From: Bradyrhizobium sp. 138
GTDB taxonomy: Bacteria; Pseudomonadota; Alphaproteobacteria; Rhizobiales; Xanthobacteraceae
Length of the DNA stretch: 64,000 bases
Direction: 5' to 3'
NCBI RefSeq assembly: GCF_023074075.1
Contig: NZ_JADPKT010000033.1
Span: forward strand, 1 to 64,000
The notes under the pieces are model-generated. The model did no database searches. It was not told where the DNA came from and was given only the letters and a program-made list of their open reading frames with translations. The first letter of the stretch is position 1. Every line of letters starts with the position of its first letter. Below are positions 28,033 through 38,399 of this stretch, piece by piece. The position numbers were made by a program, and so were the translations under genes.

Positions 28033-28946
28033 AGTTTTATCCCCACCCGCGCCGCGGCCTGCGCCACGTATTTCTGCGTCTGCTCGAACGCACCCGTGAG
28101 CGCCTTGGCCCTCGACATGTCGCTAATCTCAGTGAAATGCGCGGCGATTGCGTCCGGCGTCCACTCGGACTCCGGCAGGTTGATGCCCTCGCTCTCCACG
28201 ATCTTGATCACGGCGAAGGAGCCGGCGCCGGCACCCATGATGGTGCGGGTCGGCGCGTCCTCGCTCAGCATGTACTCGACCGCGGGCGTGATCGCGTTCG
28301 GCTTCATCAGTTGCAGCGCCTGCGGCGGCAGCAGCTCTTCGGTCATGCGGGTCGCCGCCGTCGGTGAGATGATGTTGACGCGGATGTTGTTCTTGCGGCC
28401 TTCCTCGGCCAGCACGTTCATCAGCCCGACCATGCCGGATTTCGCCGCGCCGTAATTGGCCTGGCCGAAATTGCCGTAGAGGCCGGAGGACGAGGTGGTC
28501 AGCACGATGCGGCCGTAGTTGCGATCGCGCATGCCGGCCCAGGCCGCCTTGCAGCAATAGAAGGTGCCGACCAGATGCACGTCGAGCACCTTCTGGAAAT
28601 CGGCGGCCTCCATCTTGCCGAACGACTTGTCGCGCAGGATGCCGGCATTGGCGCACAAGAGGTCGACGCTGCCCCATTCCTTGGTGGCGCGCTCGACCAT
28701 CGCGGTGACCTGCTCGAAATTCGAGACGTCGGCGCCGTCGGCCATCGCGGTACCGCCTGCCTTGCGGATCTCTTCGACCACGGCCTCCGCAGGCGACAAC
28801 GAGCCGCCGGTGCCGTCACGCGCCCCGCCGAAATCGTTGACCACGACTTTCGCGCCGCGGCTGGCCAATCCCAGCGCATGCGCCTTGCCGAGACCATTGC
28901 CCGCGCCCGTGACGATGGCGACGCGTCCGTCGAACCTGATTGCCAT
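28029..28946 (-). CDS. SDR family oxidoreductase (3-hydroxyacyl-CoA dehydrogenase type)
   Basis: 305-aa short-chain dehydrogenase. NAD(P)-binding TGAGNGLGKAHA is at about residues 12-23, NAG in LLCANAGILRD, and catalytic Ser-Tyr-x-x-x-Lys as TTSSSGLYGNFGQANYGAAKSG. The sequence resembles the dehydrogenase part of the peroxisomal multifunctional enzyme (VVNDFGGARDGTG), and a C-terminal extension of about 50 residues goes beyond the core SDR length. It likely oxidises a 3-hydroxyacyl-CoA. It is followed by the flavoprotein (overlapping) and preceded by MaoC and acyl-CoA synthetase genes, a beta-oxidation-like set. Confidence 0.9.
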   Translation of the reverse strand: MAIRFDGRVAIVTGAGNGLGKAHALGLASRGAKVVVNDFGGARDGTGGSLSPAEAVVEEIRKAGGTAMADGADVSNFEQVTAMVERATKEWGSVDLLCANAGILRDKSFGKMEAADFQKVLDVHLVGTFYCCKAAWAGMRDRNYGRIVLTTSSSGLYGNFGQANYGAAKSGMVGLMNVLAEEGRKNNIRVNIISPTAATRMTEELLPPQALQLMKPNAITPAVEYMLSEDAPTRTIMGAGAGSFAVIKIVESEGINLPESEWTPDAIAAHFTEISDMSRAKALTGAFEQTQKYVAQAAARVGIKL

Positions 28947-28973
28947 GAGTGCTTTCCTACATGCTAGCCGTCG

Positions 28974-29059
28974 TGGCCGGGCCTTGACCCGGCCATCCAT
29001 CGAATTGACGAGCTTTTGACCAGCGATGGATGGCCGGGTCAAGCCCGGCAACGACGCCT
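28974..29059. repeat. inverted repeat between SDR and MaoC genes
   Basis: GGCCGGGCCTTGACCCGGCC followed by ATCCATCG, and its complement CGATGGATGGCCGGGTCAAG followed by CCCGGC, can pair over about 27 bases around a short AT-richer loop. It is the common rhizobial GGATGGCCGGGTCAAGCCCGGC element. It lies within a same-strand gene run, so it may reduce read-through. Confidence 0.75.
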
Positions 29060-29063
29060 CGCC

Positions 29064-29543
29064 TTACGCGAAATAGATCAGGCCCAGCCACTCCGCGACC
29101 AGCGCCGGCTTGTCCTCGCCTTCGATCTCGACAGTGACATTGGTGCGGGACTGCAATTCATTCAGCTTGCGCAGCTTGGCCTCCGCCAGCACGAAACGGC
29201 CGCGGACGCGTTTGCCGGAGCGCACCGGCGAGATGAAGCGCAGCTTGTCGAAGCCGTAATTCACGCCCATCGTGGTCCCGGCGATCACCGGCATCACCTC
29301 ATACGACATGATCGACAGCAGCGACATCGTCAGGAAGCCGTGCGCGATGGTGGTGCCGAAGGCGGTCTCTTTCTTCGCGCGCTCGGGATCGACGTGGATG
29401 AACTGGTGATCCTCGATCACGTCGGCATAAGTGTCGATGCGGGGCTGGTCGATCAGGTGCCACGACGACACGCCGATCTCCTTGCCGACCAGGGCCTGAT
29501 AGGCCTCGAGCGCAATCGGCGGTTTCTTCCAGACTTCGTTCAC
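29064..29543 (-). CDS. MaoC family dehydratase (R-hydratase type)
   Basis: 159-aa single-hotdog enoyl-CoA hydratase. The hydratase-2 motif is clear: ADVIEDHQFIHVDPERA (catalytic Asp and His) followed by FGTTIAHGFLTMSLL. It should hydrate trans-2-enoyl-CoA to (R)-3-hydroxyacyl-CoA. It is transcribed directly after the acyl-CoA synthetase gene (stop and start adjacent), so it works in the same pathway as that ligase and the downstream SDR. Confidence 0.92.
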   Translation of the reverse strand: MNEVWKKPPIALEAYQALVGKEIGVSSWHLIDQPRIDTYADVIEDHQFIHVDPERAKKETAFGTTIAHGFLTMSLLSIMSYEVMPVIAGTTMGVNYGFDKLRFISPVRSGKRVRGRFVLAEAKLRKLNELQSRTNVTVEIEGEDKPALVAEWLGLIYFA

Positions 29544-31259
29544 TTAGGTCTCACTCCGTGTTTTCGGCAGTTCCGGAAAATCCTCCTCGCGGAATTCCCG
29601 GCCGCGCAGCGGATCGCTGCGATCATTGTCGCGTTCGAGCCGTCGTAGCTGCACACGGCGGATTTTGCCAGAGATCGTCTTCGGCAGCTCGGTGACGATT
29701 TCGAGGCGGCGAATCCGCTTGAACGGGGCAAGGCGGGCATGCAGGTGCTTGAAGATCGACAGCGCCGTCTCCGGCGAGCGCTCCGCACCCGAGGTCAGCA
29801 GCACGAACGCCTTGGGGATGGCAAGGCGGATCGGATCCGGGCTCGGCACCACCGCCGCTTCCGCGACCAGCTCGTGCTCGAGCAACACGCTCTCCAGTTC
29901 GAACGGGCTGATGCGGTAGTCGGAGGATTTGAACACGTCGTCGGAACGGCCGACGAAGGTGAGATAGCCCTCATCATCCTCGAACACGACATCGCCGCTG
30001 CGATACAGCTCACCCTCGGCGCCAGAGAGCTTGCCGTCGTCGCTCTGGTAGCCCTGCATCAGACCGGCGGGGCGCTCACTGCCGAGCACCAGCGTGACCT
30101 CGCCCTCTTTCGCCGGGTTGCCGTCGGCGTCGCTGATCTGCACGCGATAGCCCGGCAGCGGCCGGCCCATCGAGCCGATTTTGATCTTTTGCCCCGGCGA
30201 ATTGCCGGCCAGCGCAGTCGTCTCGGTCTGGCCGTAGCCGTCACGGATGGTGAGGCCCCAGGCGGCCTGCACCTGGTCGATCACCTCAGGGTTCAGCGGC
30301 TCGCCGGCGCCGCAGACCTCGCGCAATGCCACTTTGAACGATGCGAGATTCTCCTGGATGAACAGCCGCCACACCGTCGGCGGCGCGCATAGCGTGGTGA
30401 CGCCGCAGCGGCCGATGGTGGCAAGCAGCGCCTTGGCGTCGAAGCGCGGCTGGTTGACCACGAATACGGTCGCGCCCGCATTCCAGGGGGCGAAGAAGCA
30501 GCTCCAGGCGTGCTTGGCCCAGCCGGGCGAGGAAATGTTGAGATGGACGTCGCCGGGCTTCAGCCCGATCCAGTACATGGTCGAGAGATGCCCGACGGGA
30601 TAGCTGCGCTGGCTGTGCCGGACCAGCTTCGGTTTTGCCGTGGTGCCCGAGGTGAAATAAAGCAGCATGGGGTCGTCGGCGTTGGTCGCACCGTCTGCGC
30701 TGAAACTGTCCGAAGCCTTTGCCGCCTCGTCGTATGACGACCATCCGTCGGAGGCGGTGCCGACCACGATGCGAACGATATTCTCCGCGCCGAGGCTCGC
30801 GAACTTCGCGACCTGATCTTGCGCGGCAACCACCGCCTTCGCCTTGCCGCGATCGAGTCGGTCGCGCAGCTCGTCCGCGGTGAGCAGCGTGGTCGCGGGA
30901 ATCACGACGACGCCGAGCTTGATCGCCGCCAGCATCGTCTCCCACAGCGGAACCACATTGCCGAGCAGCAGCAACAGATGGTCACCACGCTTCAGGCCCC
31001 GCGCGCGGAGGAAGTTGGCGACCTGGTTGGAGCGCTTCGAGAGCGCCGCGAAAGAGAGCTTCGTCTGCTTGTCCTGTGCGGCATCGACGATCCAGAGCGC
31101 GGGACGGTCCTTGGCGTCCGCATCTTTGGCAAGCTCGTCAAACCAGTCGAGCGCCCAGTTGAACGGAACCGGATCCGGCCAGCGGAAGCCTTTGACCGCG
31201 GCCTCGTAGTCCGTGCGGTGATCCAGCAGAAACGCGCGCGCTTCCTGAAATGTCGTCAT
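29544..31259 (-). CDS. acyl-CoA synthetase (AMP-forming)
   Basis: 571-aa ANL-superfamily ligase. The ATP loop is LYFTSGTTAKPKLV (about residue 188), the adenylate motif GYGQTET, the hinge region near YRISPFELESVLLEHE, and the C-terminal catalytic Lys in PKTISGKIRRVQL. It activates an acid to its CoA ester; length and motifs resemble medium-chain or acetyl/propionyl-like synthetases. The start ATG at 31259 shares one base with the mmsB stop (TGATG), so it is translationally coupled to the valine genes and may activate branched or short acids. Confidence 0.92.
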   Translation of the reverse strand: MTTFQEARAFLLDHRTDYEAAVKGFRWPDPVPFNWALDWFDELAKDADAKDRPALWIVDAAQDKQTKLSFAALSKRSNQVANFLRARGLKRGDHLLLLLGNVVPLWETMLAAIKLGVVVIPATTLLTADELRDRLDRGKAKAVVAAQDQVAKFASLGAENIVRIVVGTASDGWSSYDEAAKASDSFSADGATNADDPMLLYFTSGTTAKPKLVRHSQRSYPVGHLSTMYWIGLKPGDVHLNISSPGWAKHAWSCFFAPWNAGATVFVVNQPRFDAKALLATIGRCGVTTLCAPPTVWRLFIQENLASFKVALREVCGAGEPLNPEVIDQVQAAWGLTIRDGYGQTETTALAGNSPGQKIKIGSMGRPLPGYRVQISDADGNPAKEGEVTLVLGSERPAGLMQGYQSDDGKLSGAEGELYRSGDVVFEDDEGYLTFVGRSDDVFKSSDYRISPFELESVLLEHELVAEAAVVPSPDPIRLAIPKAFVLLTSGAERSPETALSIFKHLHARLAPFKRIRRLEIVTELPKTISGKIRRVQLRRLERDNDRSDPLRGREFREEDFPELPKTRSET

Positions 31260-32149
31260 CAAGCTTTCCCGGCTAGACTCCTAACGTGCTTGATAATTCC
31301 GGAAAAATCCACCCCGCCCTGGCCGGCTGCGTCGAAGGACTGATAGATCTCCTGCGCATGCTTGCCGAGCGGCGTCGCAGCGCCCGCGGCCTCGGCGGCA
31401 TCCTGCGCCAGGGTCAGATCCTTCACCATCAGTGCGGAGGCGAATCCCGGCTTGTAATCGTTGTTCGCCGGCGAGGTCGGCACCGGGCCCGGCACCGGGC
31501 AATAGGTCGTCAGCGACCAGCACTGGCCCGACGAGGTCGAGGCGACGTCGAACAGCGCCTGATGCGAAAGGCCGAGCTTCTCGCCGAGCGCAAACGCCTC
31601 GCTGACCGCGATCATGGAGATGCCGAGGATCATGTTGTTGCAGATTTTTGCGGCCTGGCCTGCGCCGGCCCCGCCGCAATGAACGATCTTCTTGCCCATG
31701 TTTTCCAGCACGGGCTTGGCCGCAGCAAATGCGTTCTCTTCTCCGCCGCACATGAAGGTCAGCGTCCCGCCCTTGGCGCCGCCGGTGCCGCCGGAAACCG
31801 GCGCATCCACCGAAAGCACGCCATGCTTCGTCGCCAGCGCATGCGCGGCCCGCGAGCTCTCGACGTCGATGGTGGAGCTATCGATGATCAAGGCGCCCTT
31901 GGCCATCACAGGCACGACCTCGTTCCAGACGCTGAGCACATGCTTGCCGGCAGGCAGCATGGTGACGACGCCATCGGCGCCCTTCACCGCGCTCGCTGCG
32001 CTCTCGGCAATGCTGGCGCCATCGGCCTTGGCCTGATTGCGCGAGGCTTCGACGAGGTCGAAGGCGACGACCTTGTGGCCGGCCTTGACGAGGTTGGCGG
32101 CCATCGGGCCTCCCATGTTGCCGAGACCGATGAAAGCGATCGTGGCCAT
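31259..32149 (-). CDS. mmsB: 3-hydroxyisobutyrate dehydrogenase
   Basis: 296-aa beta-hydroxyacid dehydrogenase that oxidises 3-hydroxyisobutyrate to methylmalonate semialdehyde with NAD in valine breakdown. Motifs: FIGLGNMGGPMAANL at the N-terminus, VDAPVSGGTGGAKGGTL, and the catalytic lysine in GAGQAAKICNNM. It lies in the order hydrolase-mmsB-ligase in one run with mmsA. Length is normal. Confidence 0.95.
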   Translation of the reverse strand: MATIAFIGLGNMGGPMAANLVKAGHKVVAFDLVEASRNQAKADGASIAESAASAVKGADGVVTMLPAGKHVLSVWNEVVPVMAKGALIIDSSTIDVESSRAAHALATKHGVLSVDAPVSGGTGGAKGGTLTFMCGGEENAFAAAKPVLENMGKKIVHCGGAGAGQAAKICNNMILGISMIAVSEAFALGEKLGLSHQALFDVASTSSGQCWSLTTYCPVPGPVPTSPANNDYKPGFASALMVKDLTLAQDAAEAAGAATPLGKHAQEIYQSFDAAGQGGVDFSGIIKHVRSLAGKA

Positions 32150-32176
32150 TGTTGTTTCCTCCGCTGCAATCGTTGA

Positions 32177-33244
32177 TTAGTTGAACTTCAGCTCATCAGC
32201 GCCGATTTCGGCGAGATACGGCGCCAGCATTTCTGGCGTCACATCTTCGATCCGCGTCGGCGACCAGGTCGGGTTGCGGTCCTTGTCGATCACGGCTGCG
32301 CGCACGCCTTCGCGAAAATCATCGCTGCGGAAGACTTCCAGCGCGGCGCGGTATTCGCGCACCAGACACTCTTCCAGGCTCGATGTAGCGCGCGCGAGCC
32401 GCAACAGTTTCAGCGTCACGACCATGCCGCGCGGCGATTTTTCGTTGAGCGTCTTCAGCGTGGCCAGCGCGAACTCGGAGCCATCGCGCTTCAGCGCAGC
32501 GAAGATGTCTTCCATGCGGTCGAAGCCGAACAAGGCATCGATCACAGGCTCCTTGGCAGCCACCGGCCCCGCGGTCTCGCCGGTCGCAAAGCCGCTGATG
32601 AGCTTGCCGACATCGGCGGCAGTCGCGCCGGAACGCAGCTTCGTCAGCGCCTCGCGCAGCTCCGGCAACTTCCCCGCCGGCACGACCCAATCGGCGAACT
32701 TCGCATGGATCGCATCCGGCCCGTTCATGGTCTGGCCGGTCAGCCCGAAATAGGTGCCGATCTCGCCCGGCGAATGCGACAGCAGATAGGTGCCGCCGAC
32801 GTCAGGGAAGAAACCGAGGCCGACCTCGGGCATCGCCAGCTTGGTACGATCGGTGACGACGCGATGGCTCGCATGTGCGGAGAGGCCGACGCCGCCGCCC
32901 ATCACGATGCCGTCCATGAACGCGACATAGGGCTTCGGAAACTTCTTGATCCGCGCGTTGAGGATGTACTCCTCGCGCCACAGGATCTTGCCGAGGTCGC
33001 CGTTCACCTTCGAGCTTTCCCAGAGCGCGCGGATGTCGCCGCCGGCGCACAGGCCGCGCTCGCCGGCGCCTTCCAACAGGATCACGGCGACGTCAGGATC
33101 GGCCTCGAAGCGATCGAGCGCCTTGTCGATGTCGCGAAACATCTCCAGCGTCACGGCATTGATCGCCTTTGGACGGTTGAGCCTGATGATGCCGGCAGCG
33201 CCCTCGATACGGGCGATGAGATCGCCCTCTTCCGCTCCGCTCAT
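32177..33244 (-). CDS. 3-hydroxyisobutyryl-CoA hydrolase
   Basis: 355-aa crotonase-fold enzyme of the HIBCH branch, longer than enoyl-CoA hydratases (about 260 aa) because of the C-terminal HIBCH extension. Oxyanion-hole segments are GERGLCAGGDIRALW and DGIVMGGGVGLSAH. Catalytic acids lie in MPEVGLGFFPDVGG. It hydrolyses 3-hydroxyisobutyryl-CoA to free acid, the substrate of the next gene product (MmsB). It overlaps the acyl-CoA dehydrogenase gene by 4 bp. Confidence 0.93.
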   Translation of the reverse strand: MSGAEEGDLIARIEGAAGIIRLNRPKAINAVTLEMFRDIDKALDRFEADPDVAVILLEGAGERGLCAGGDIRALWESSKVNGDLGKILWREEYILNARIKKFPKPYVAFMDGIVMGGGVGLSAHASHRVVTDRTKLAMPEVGLGFFPDVGGTYLLSHSPGEIGTYFGLTGQTMNGPDAIHAKFADWVVPAGKLPELREALTKLRSGATAADVGKLISGFATGETAGPVAAKEPVIDALFGFDRMEDIFAALKRDGSEFALATLKTLNEKSPRGMVVTLKLLRLARATSSLEECLVREYRAALEVFRSDDFREGVRAAVIDKDRNPTWSPTRIEDVTPEMLAPYLAEIGADELKFN

Positions 33245-34386
33245 CGCGCGCCCTCAATCAATTTGCGCGCCACGATGAGCCGCATGATTTCATTGGTGCC
33301 TTCGAGGATCTGGTGCACGCGTAAGTCGCGCACGATCTTCTCGATGCCGTATTCGCTCAAGTAGCCGTAACCGCCGTGGAGCTGGAGGGCGTGGTTGGCG
33401 ACCTCGAAGCCGACATCGGTGCCGAACCGCTTGGCCATCGCGCACAGCATGGTGGCATCAGGGTCCTTGCGATCCAGCGCTGCCGCAGCGCGCCACAGGA
33501 AGGTGCGTGCGGCCTCCAGCTCGATCGCCATGTCGGCAAGGCGGAATTGAAGCGCCTGGAATTCGTCGAGCCGCTTTCCGAACGCCTTGCGCTCCTTCAT
33601 GTAGCTGCGCGCCTTGTCGAGCGCGGTCTGCGCACCGCCGAGCGAGCACGCCGTGATGTTGAGGCGGCCGCCGTCGAGGCCGGCCATCGCGATCTTGAAG
33701 CCAACGCCCTCTTGGCCGAGGCGATTGGCAACAGGCACGCGGGCATCTTCGAACATCACCGCACGGGTCGGCTGCGCGTTCCAGCCCATCTTGCGCTCGT
33801 TGGCGCCGAAGGAGACGCCCGGCGTCTTGCCGTCGATGACAAGTGTGGAGATACCGCCGGGACCGTCGCCTCCGGTGCGCACCATCACGACCAGCAGATC
33901 CGTGCCGCCGGCGCCGGAGATGAACTGCTTTTGGCCGTTGAGGACGTAATAATCGCCGTCGCGCACGGCGCGGGTGCGCAGCGCCGCGGCGTCCGAGCCG
34001 GCGCCCGGCTCGGTCAGGCAATAGCTCGCAATCAGCTCCATGGTGCAGAGCTTCGGCAGCCATTGATGGCGCTGGGTGTCGCTGCCGAAGGCATCGATCA
34101 TCCAGCTCGCCATGTTGTGGATCGAGATGAAGGCCGAGGTGGTCGGGCAGCCCGTCGCCAGCGCCTCGAAGATCAGCGCCGCGTCGAACCGCGTCATCGC
34201 GGAGCCCCCGACATCCTCGCGGATGTAGATGCCGCCCATGCCGAGGGTTGCGGCCTCACGCATCACCTCGACGGGAAAATGCTTCTCCTCGTCCCAGCGC
34301 AACGCGTGCGGCGCAATCTTCTCCGCCGCAAACGCCATCGCCATGTCGCGAAGGACGACCTGATCCTCGTTCAGAGCGAATTGCAT
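33241..34386 (-). CDS. acyl-CoA dehydrogenase (isobutyryl-CoA dehydrogenase type)
   Basis: 381-aa FAD enzyme with the three ACAD domains. YCLTEPGAGSDAAALRT lies in the beta domain, LHGGYGYLSEYGIEKIVRDLR near the C-terminus, and the catalytic base is the Glu in HQILEGTNEIMR (about residue 365). It converts isobutyryl-CoA to methacrylyl-CoA if the neighbouring mms genes give the context. It is coupled by ATGA to the hydrolase gene. Confidence 0.93.
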   Translation of the reverse strand: MQFALNEDQVVLRDMAMAFAAEKIAPHALRWDEEKHFPVEVMREAATLGMGGIYIREDVGGSAMTRFDAALIFEALATGCPTTSAFISIHNMASWMIDAFGSDTQRHQWLPKLCTMELIASYCLTEPGAGSDAAALRTRAVRDGDYYVLNGQKQFISGAGGTDLLVVMVRTGGDGPGGISTLVIDGKTPGVSFGANERKMGWNAQPTRAVMFEDARVPVANRLGQEGVGFKIAMAGLDGGRLNITACSLGGAQTALDKARSYMKERKAFGKRLDEFQALQFRLADMAIELEAARTFLWRAAAALDRKDPDATMLCAMAKRFGTDVGFEVANHALQLHGGYGYLSEYGIEKIVRDLRVHQILEGTNEIMRLIVARKLIEGAR

Positions 34387-34408
34387 GCTAGCCTCGCTCT
34401 AAGGGAGA

Positions 34409-35905
<1,497 letters not shown>

Positions 35906-36007
35906 GGAATGATCTCCTTGAGGCCGAGCTTGAACGCTTTGACAAATCCTATCGACCTGCATTTATTGGGATTCAAGTCTGAGATAATGCACCATAGATG
36001 TGCGAAA
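35906..36007 (+). promoter_or_regulatory. divergent mmsA/LysR promoter region
   Basis: A 102-bp AT-richer gap. TTGACA at 35939 and TTTATT at 35962, 17 bases apart, form a reasonable sigma70 pair reading towards the LysR gene. GAGAT-type ribosome site for mmsA lies at 35908-35915 on the minus strand. No perfect LysR box stands out. Confidence 0.45.
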
Positions 36008-36931
36008 ATGCTGGATCAAGGCGCTATCGACTGGGATGACTTCCGCTTCGTGCTGGCCATCGTGCGGGGCGGCTCGGTCTCGGCTGCGGCAAAACAGCTC
36101 GGCGTCGACCATGCCACGGTGATCCGCCGCGTCGACCGGCTCGAAAAGCACCTCTCGGCAAAGCTGTTTGACCGGCGCAAGACCGGCTACCTCCTCACCG
36201 AGGCCGGCCAGCGCGTCGCCGACAGCGCGGAAGCCATGGAATCGACCATCGTCGCCAACCAGGAGCAGGTCGGCGGCTCAGTGGCGCGGCTGACCGGGAC
36301 GGTGCGGATCGGCGCGCCCGACGGGTTCGGCACGGCCTTCCTCGCCCCGCGGCTGGCGCCCTTCGCCGACCGGTATCCCGATCTCGATTTGCAACTTGTG
36401 GCCACCGCGCGGCTGTTCAGTCTCTCCAAGCGCGAGGCCGATATCGCGATCAGCCTGACCATGCCGAAGGAAGGCCGCATCGTCGGCCGCAAGCTGCTCG
36501 ACTACCGTCTCGGCCTCTATGCCGCCCCCGCCTATCTCGACCGCTTCCCTGAGATCAGTTCGCGGCAGGACCTGATGCAGCACCGCTTCGTCGGCTACAT
36601 CGAGGAGCTGCTGTTCACGCCGGAGCTCGACTATCTGCCGCAGGTGTCGCCGAAGATCTCCGCGCGCTTCCGCAGCGCCAATCTGATCGCCCAGCTCAAC
36701 GCCACGCTCTCAGGCTTCGGCATCGCCGTGCTGCCCCACTTCATGGCGAGCGATTATCCGCAGCTGGTAGCCGTGTTGCCGGAGGAGATCTCGATCACGC
36801 GGACGTTCTGGATGCTGATGCACGCCGACAGCAAGGATCTGGCGCGGATCAGGGCGGTGGCGGATTACATCGGCGAGATCGTGGAGCGCGAACGGGCGCT
36901 GTTTGCGGGGCGGTCAGCGACGGTCACGTAG
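36008..36931 (+). CDS. LysR-family regulator, probably of the mms genes
   Basis: 307-aa LTTR. HTH at about residues 1-60 (DFRFVLAIVRGGSVSAAAKQL, DHATVIRRVDRLEKHL), then an effector domain of the AmpR/GcvA-like short type (RIGAPDGFGTAFLAPRLAPF). It is divergent from mmsA across a 102-bp gap, the usual arrangement for a LysR activator and its target, so control of valine breakdown is inferred. I chose the ATG at 36008; ATG at 35987 is an alternative. Confidence 0.88.
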   Translation: MLDQGAIDWDDFRFVLAIVRGGSVSAAAKQLGVDHATVIRRVDRLEKHLSAKLFDRRKTGYLLTEAGQRVADSAEAMESTIVANQEQVGGSVARLTGTVRIGAPDGFGTAFLAPRLAPFADRYPDLDLQLVATARLFSLSKREADIAISLTMPKEGRIVGRKLLDYRLGLYAAPAYLDRFPEISSRQDLMQHRFVGYIEELLFTPELDYLPQVSPKISARFRSANLIAQLNATLSGFGIAVLPHFMASDYPQLVAVLPEEISITRTFWMLMHADSKDLARIRAVADYIGEIVERERALFAGRSATVT

Positions 36932-37069
36932 GGTGGGTTAGCCCTGCAGATGCGCGAAGCGCATCTGCTCGGCGTAACCCACCTCTTCTGTCTCAGCGGA
37001 TCAACACAGCGGTGGGTTACGCCGAGCTGTCTGCGCTTCGCGCAGTCCGCACGGCTAACCCACCCTACG
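36927..37069. repeat. GTAGGGTGGGTTAGCC composite palindrome
   Basis: The outer arms CGTAGGGTGGGTTAGCC (36927) and GGCTAACCCACCCTACG (37053) are exact complements. Inner hairpins are GATGCGCGAAGCGCATC (36949) and GGCGTAACCCACC / GGTGGGTTACGCC. It closely matches 61937-62028. It lies between the LysR and TetR genes, which are convergent. Confidence 0.85.
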
Positions 37070-37078
37070 GCAGCTCGT

Positions 37079-37696
37079 CTAGTTCTTCGTCTTCTTCGCC
37101 GCTGTCACCTTCGGCTCACGCTTCGTGCCCTCGAGCGCGCTGTCCCTGCCCGCCTTCAACACCTCGTCCGACAGCTCGCTCGACCCGGCGACGCGCGCCA
37201 GCAGCATGGTGCCGGCCATCGTCGCCAAGGTCGCGATCGCCTGCTTGCGTGCGGCCTTGCGCGGCAGGTTCGGGATGTAGTCCGTGAGCTGCTCGATCAT
37301 CTCCTCGAACTTGCCGGCGAAGGCTTTTCGCGTCTTCGGGCTCTCGCGGGCGATCTCGGCGCCGAGGGCGGGGATCGAGCAGCCGCTGCCGGGATTGTCG
37401 CGATGCAGCGTGGAGAGATAGCTCTCCGCGAACAGCGCCAACCGCTTTTCGGGAGCGGCCTCGTCGGTGAGCTTGCGCCAATGGTCCATCGAACGATCCA
37501 TGGCGTAGGCGAAGGCTTCCATCACCAGCGCTTCGCGGGAATCAAAATGCGCATAGAAGCCGCCATGGGTCAGGCCGGCCTCCTTCATGAGATCGGCGAC
37601 ACCGATGCCGTGGGCACCCCTCTCGCGCAGCCGCACCGAAGCTTTCTTCACGATGCGGTCGTGGGTTTCCTGCTTGTGTTCCCGGGAATAGCGCAT
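37079..37696 (-). CDS. TetR/AcrR-family transcriptional regulator
   Basis: 205-aa repressor-type protein. The N-terminal HTH is RIVKKASVRLRERGAHGIGVADLMKEAGLTHGGFYAHF (about residues 14-51), very typical of the branch with THGGFYAHFxSREAL. The C-terminal domain has a Cys in GSGCSIPALGAEIA, seen in related reactive-electrophile sensors. An imperfect palindrome GATGTCGATAGTCATC lies just upstream (37708). Target genes are unknown. Confidence 0.9.
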   Translation of the reverse strand: MRYSREHKQETHDRIVKKASVRLRERGAHGIGVADLMKEAGLTHGGFYAHFDSREALVMEAFAYAMDRSMDHWRKLTDEAAPEKRLALFAESYLSTLHRDNPGSGCSIPALGAEIARESPKTRKAFAGKFEEMIEQLTDYIPNLPRKAARKQAIATLATMAGTMLLARVAGSSELSDEVLKAGRDSALEGTKREPKVTAAKKTKN

Positions 37697-37760
37697 GCGG
37701 ATCTCATTGGATGTCGATAGTCATCTCATAACACGCAAACGACGCAAAGGGTGCATTAAT

Positions 37761-38294
37761 TCATGTTAAGTTGCTTCCGATCATGGAAAACGTCGCCGTT
37801 GCATGCACCGCAAGGGCCCCCTTGCCGTCCCGGACGAAGCCTTCGGCGTAGCTGGTCTGCCGCCCCAGCTTGATCACCTTGCCTTCGGCCGAGATCAGCC
37901 CGGACCGCACCGAGAGCGGGCGCAGGAAGGCCAGCTTCAGGTCGAGCGTGACCGAGCTCTGGCCGGCCTCCTGCCGGGTCGAGATCGCGCATCCCATGGC
38001 GGTATCGAGCAGCGCGGCGGCGGTCGCCCCGTGGATAAGACCGATGGTGTTTTCGAGATCCTCGCGTGGCTCCAGTTCCAGCACAATCCGGCCCGGCTCG
38101 ACCACGGCCACCGCGAAACCGATCAGTTTCGCGAAAGGCGGCGGCGGCAGCCGGCCGTCGCGAATCCCCAGCATGGCGTCCATGCCCGACAGGCCCATTG
38201 CCACTTTCGCGACCGGTGCCGGCGCCTGCCACTCCACCACACGCTCGCGCCGCTGCGCGGGCGAAAACAGGTCGAGTTGATCGGTTCGGGTCAT
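37761..38294 (-). CDS. PaaI-family acyl-CoA thioesterase
   Basis: 177-aa hotdog thioesterase. The PaaI-type active-site region is visible as ENTIGLIHGATAAALLDTAMG (His-Gly and acidic residue, about residues 84-104), followed by TLDLKLAFLRPL. It hydrolyses an acyl- or aryl-CoA. The N-terminal 30 residues are hydrophilic. It is divergent from an enoyl-CoA hydratase gene, and a TetR gene lies downstream on the same strand. Confidence 0.87.
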   Translation of the reverse strand: MTRTDQLDLFSPAQRRERVVEWQAPAPVAKVAMGLSGMDAMLGIRDGRLPPPPFAKLIGFAVAVVEPGRIVLELEPREDLENTIGLIHGATAAALLDTAMGCAISTRQEAGQSSVTLDLKLAFLRPLSVRSGLISAEGKVIKLGRQTSYAEGFVRDGKGALAVHATATFSMIGSNLT

Positions 38295-38365
38295 GCCGTC
38301 CTCTTTGAATGTTACATATCATACTATGGCACGGCCTTCGGGCTGGCAACTCCATCCCAACGCGC

Positions 38366-38391
38366 TTGACAAGCCGGGCGTTTCGGCCCGG
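38366..38391 (+). promoter_or_regulatory. hairpin at the start of the enoyl-CoA hydratase gene
   Basis: TTGACA at 38366 is followed by the stem CCGGGC-GTTTCG-GCCCGG (38374-38391), ending at the GGAAG ribosome site just before the ATG at 38400. The stem could limit access to the start. Function is inferred. Confidence 0.35.
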
Positions 38392-38399
38392 AAGTGATC

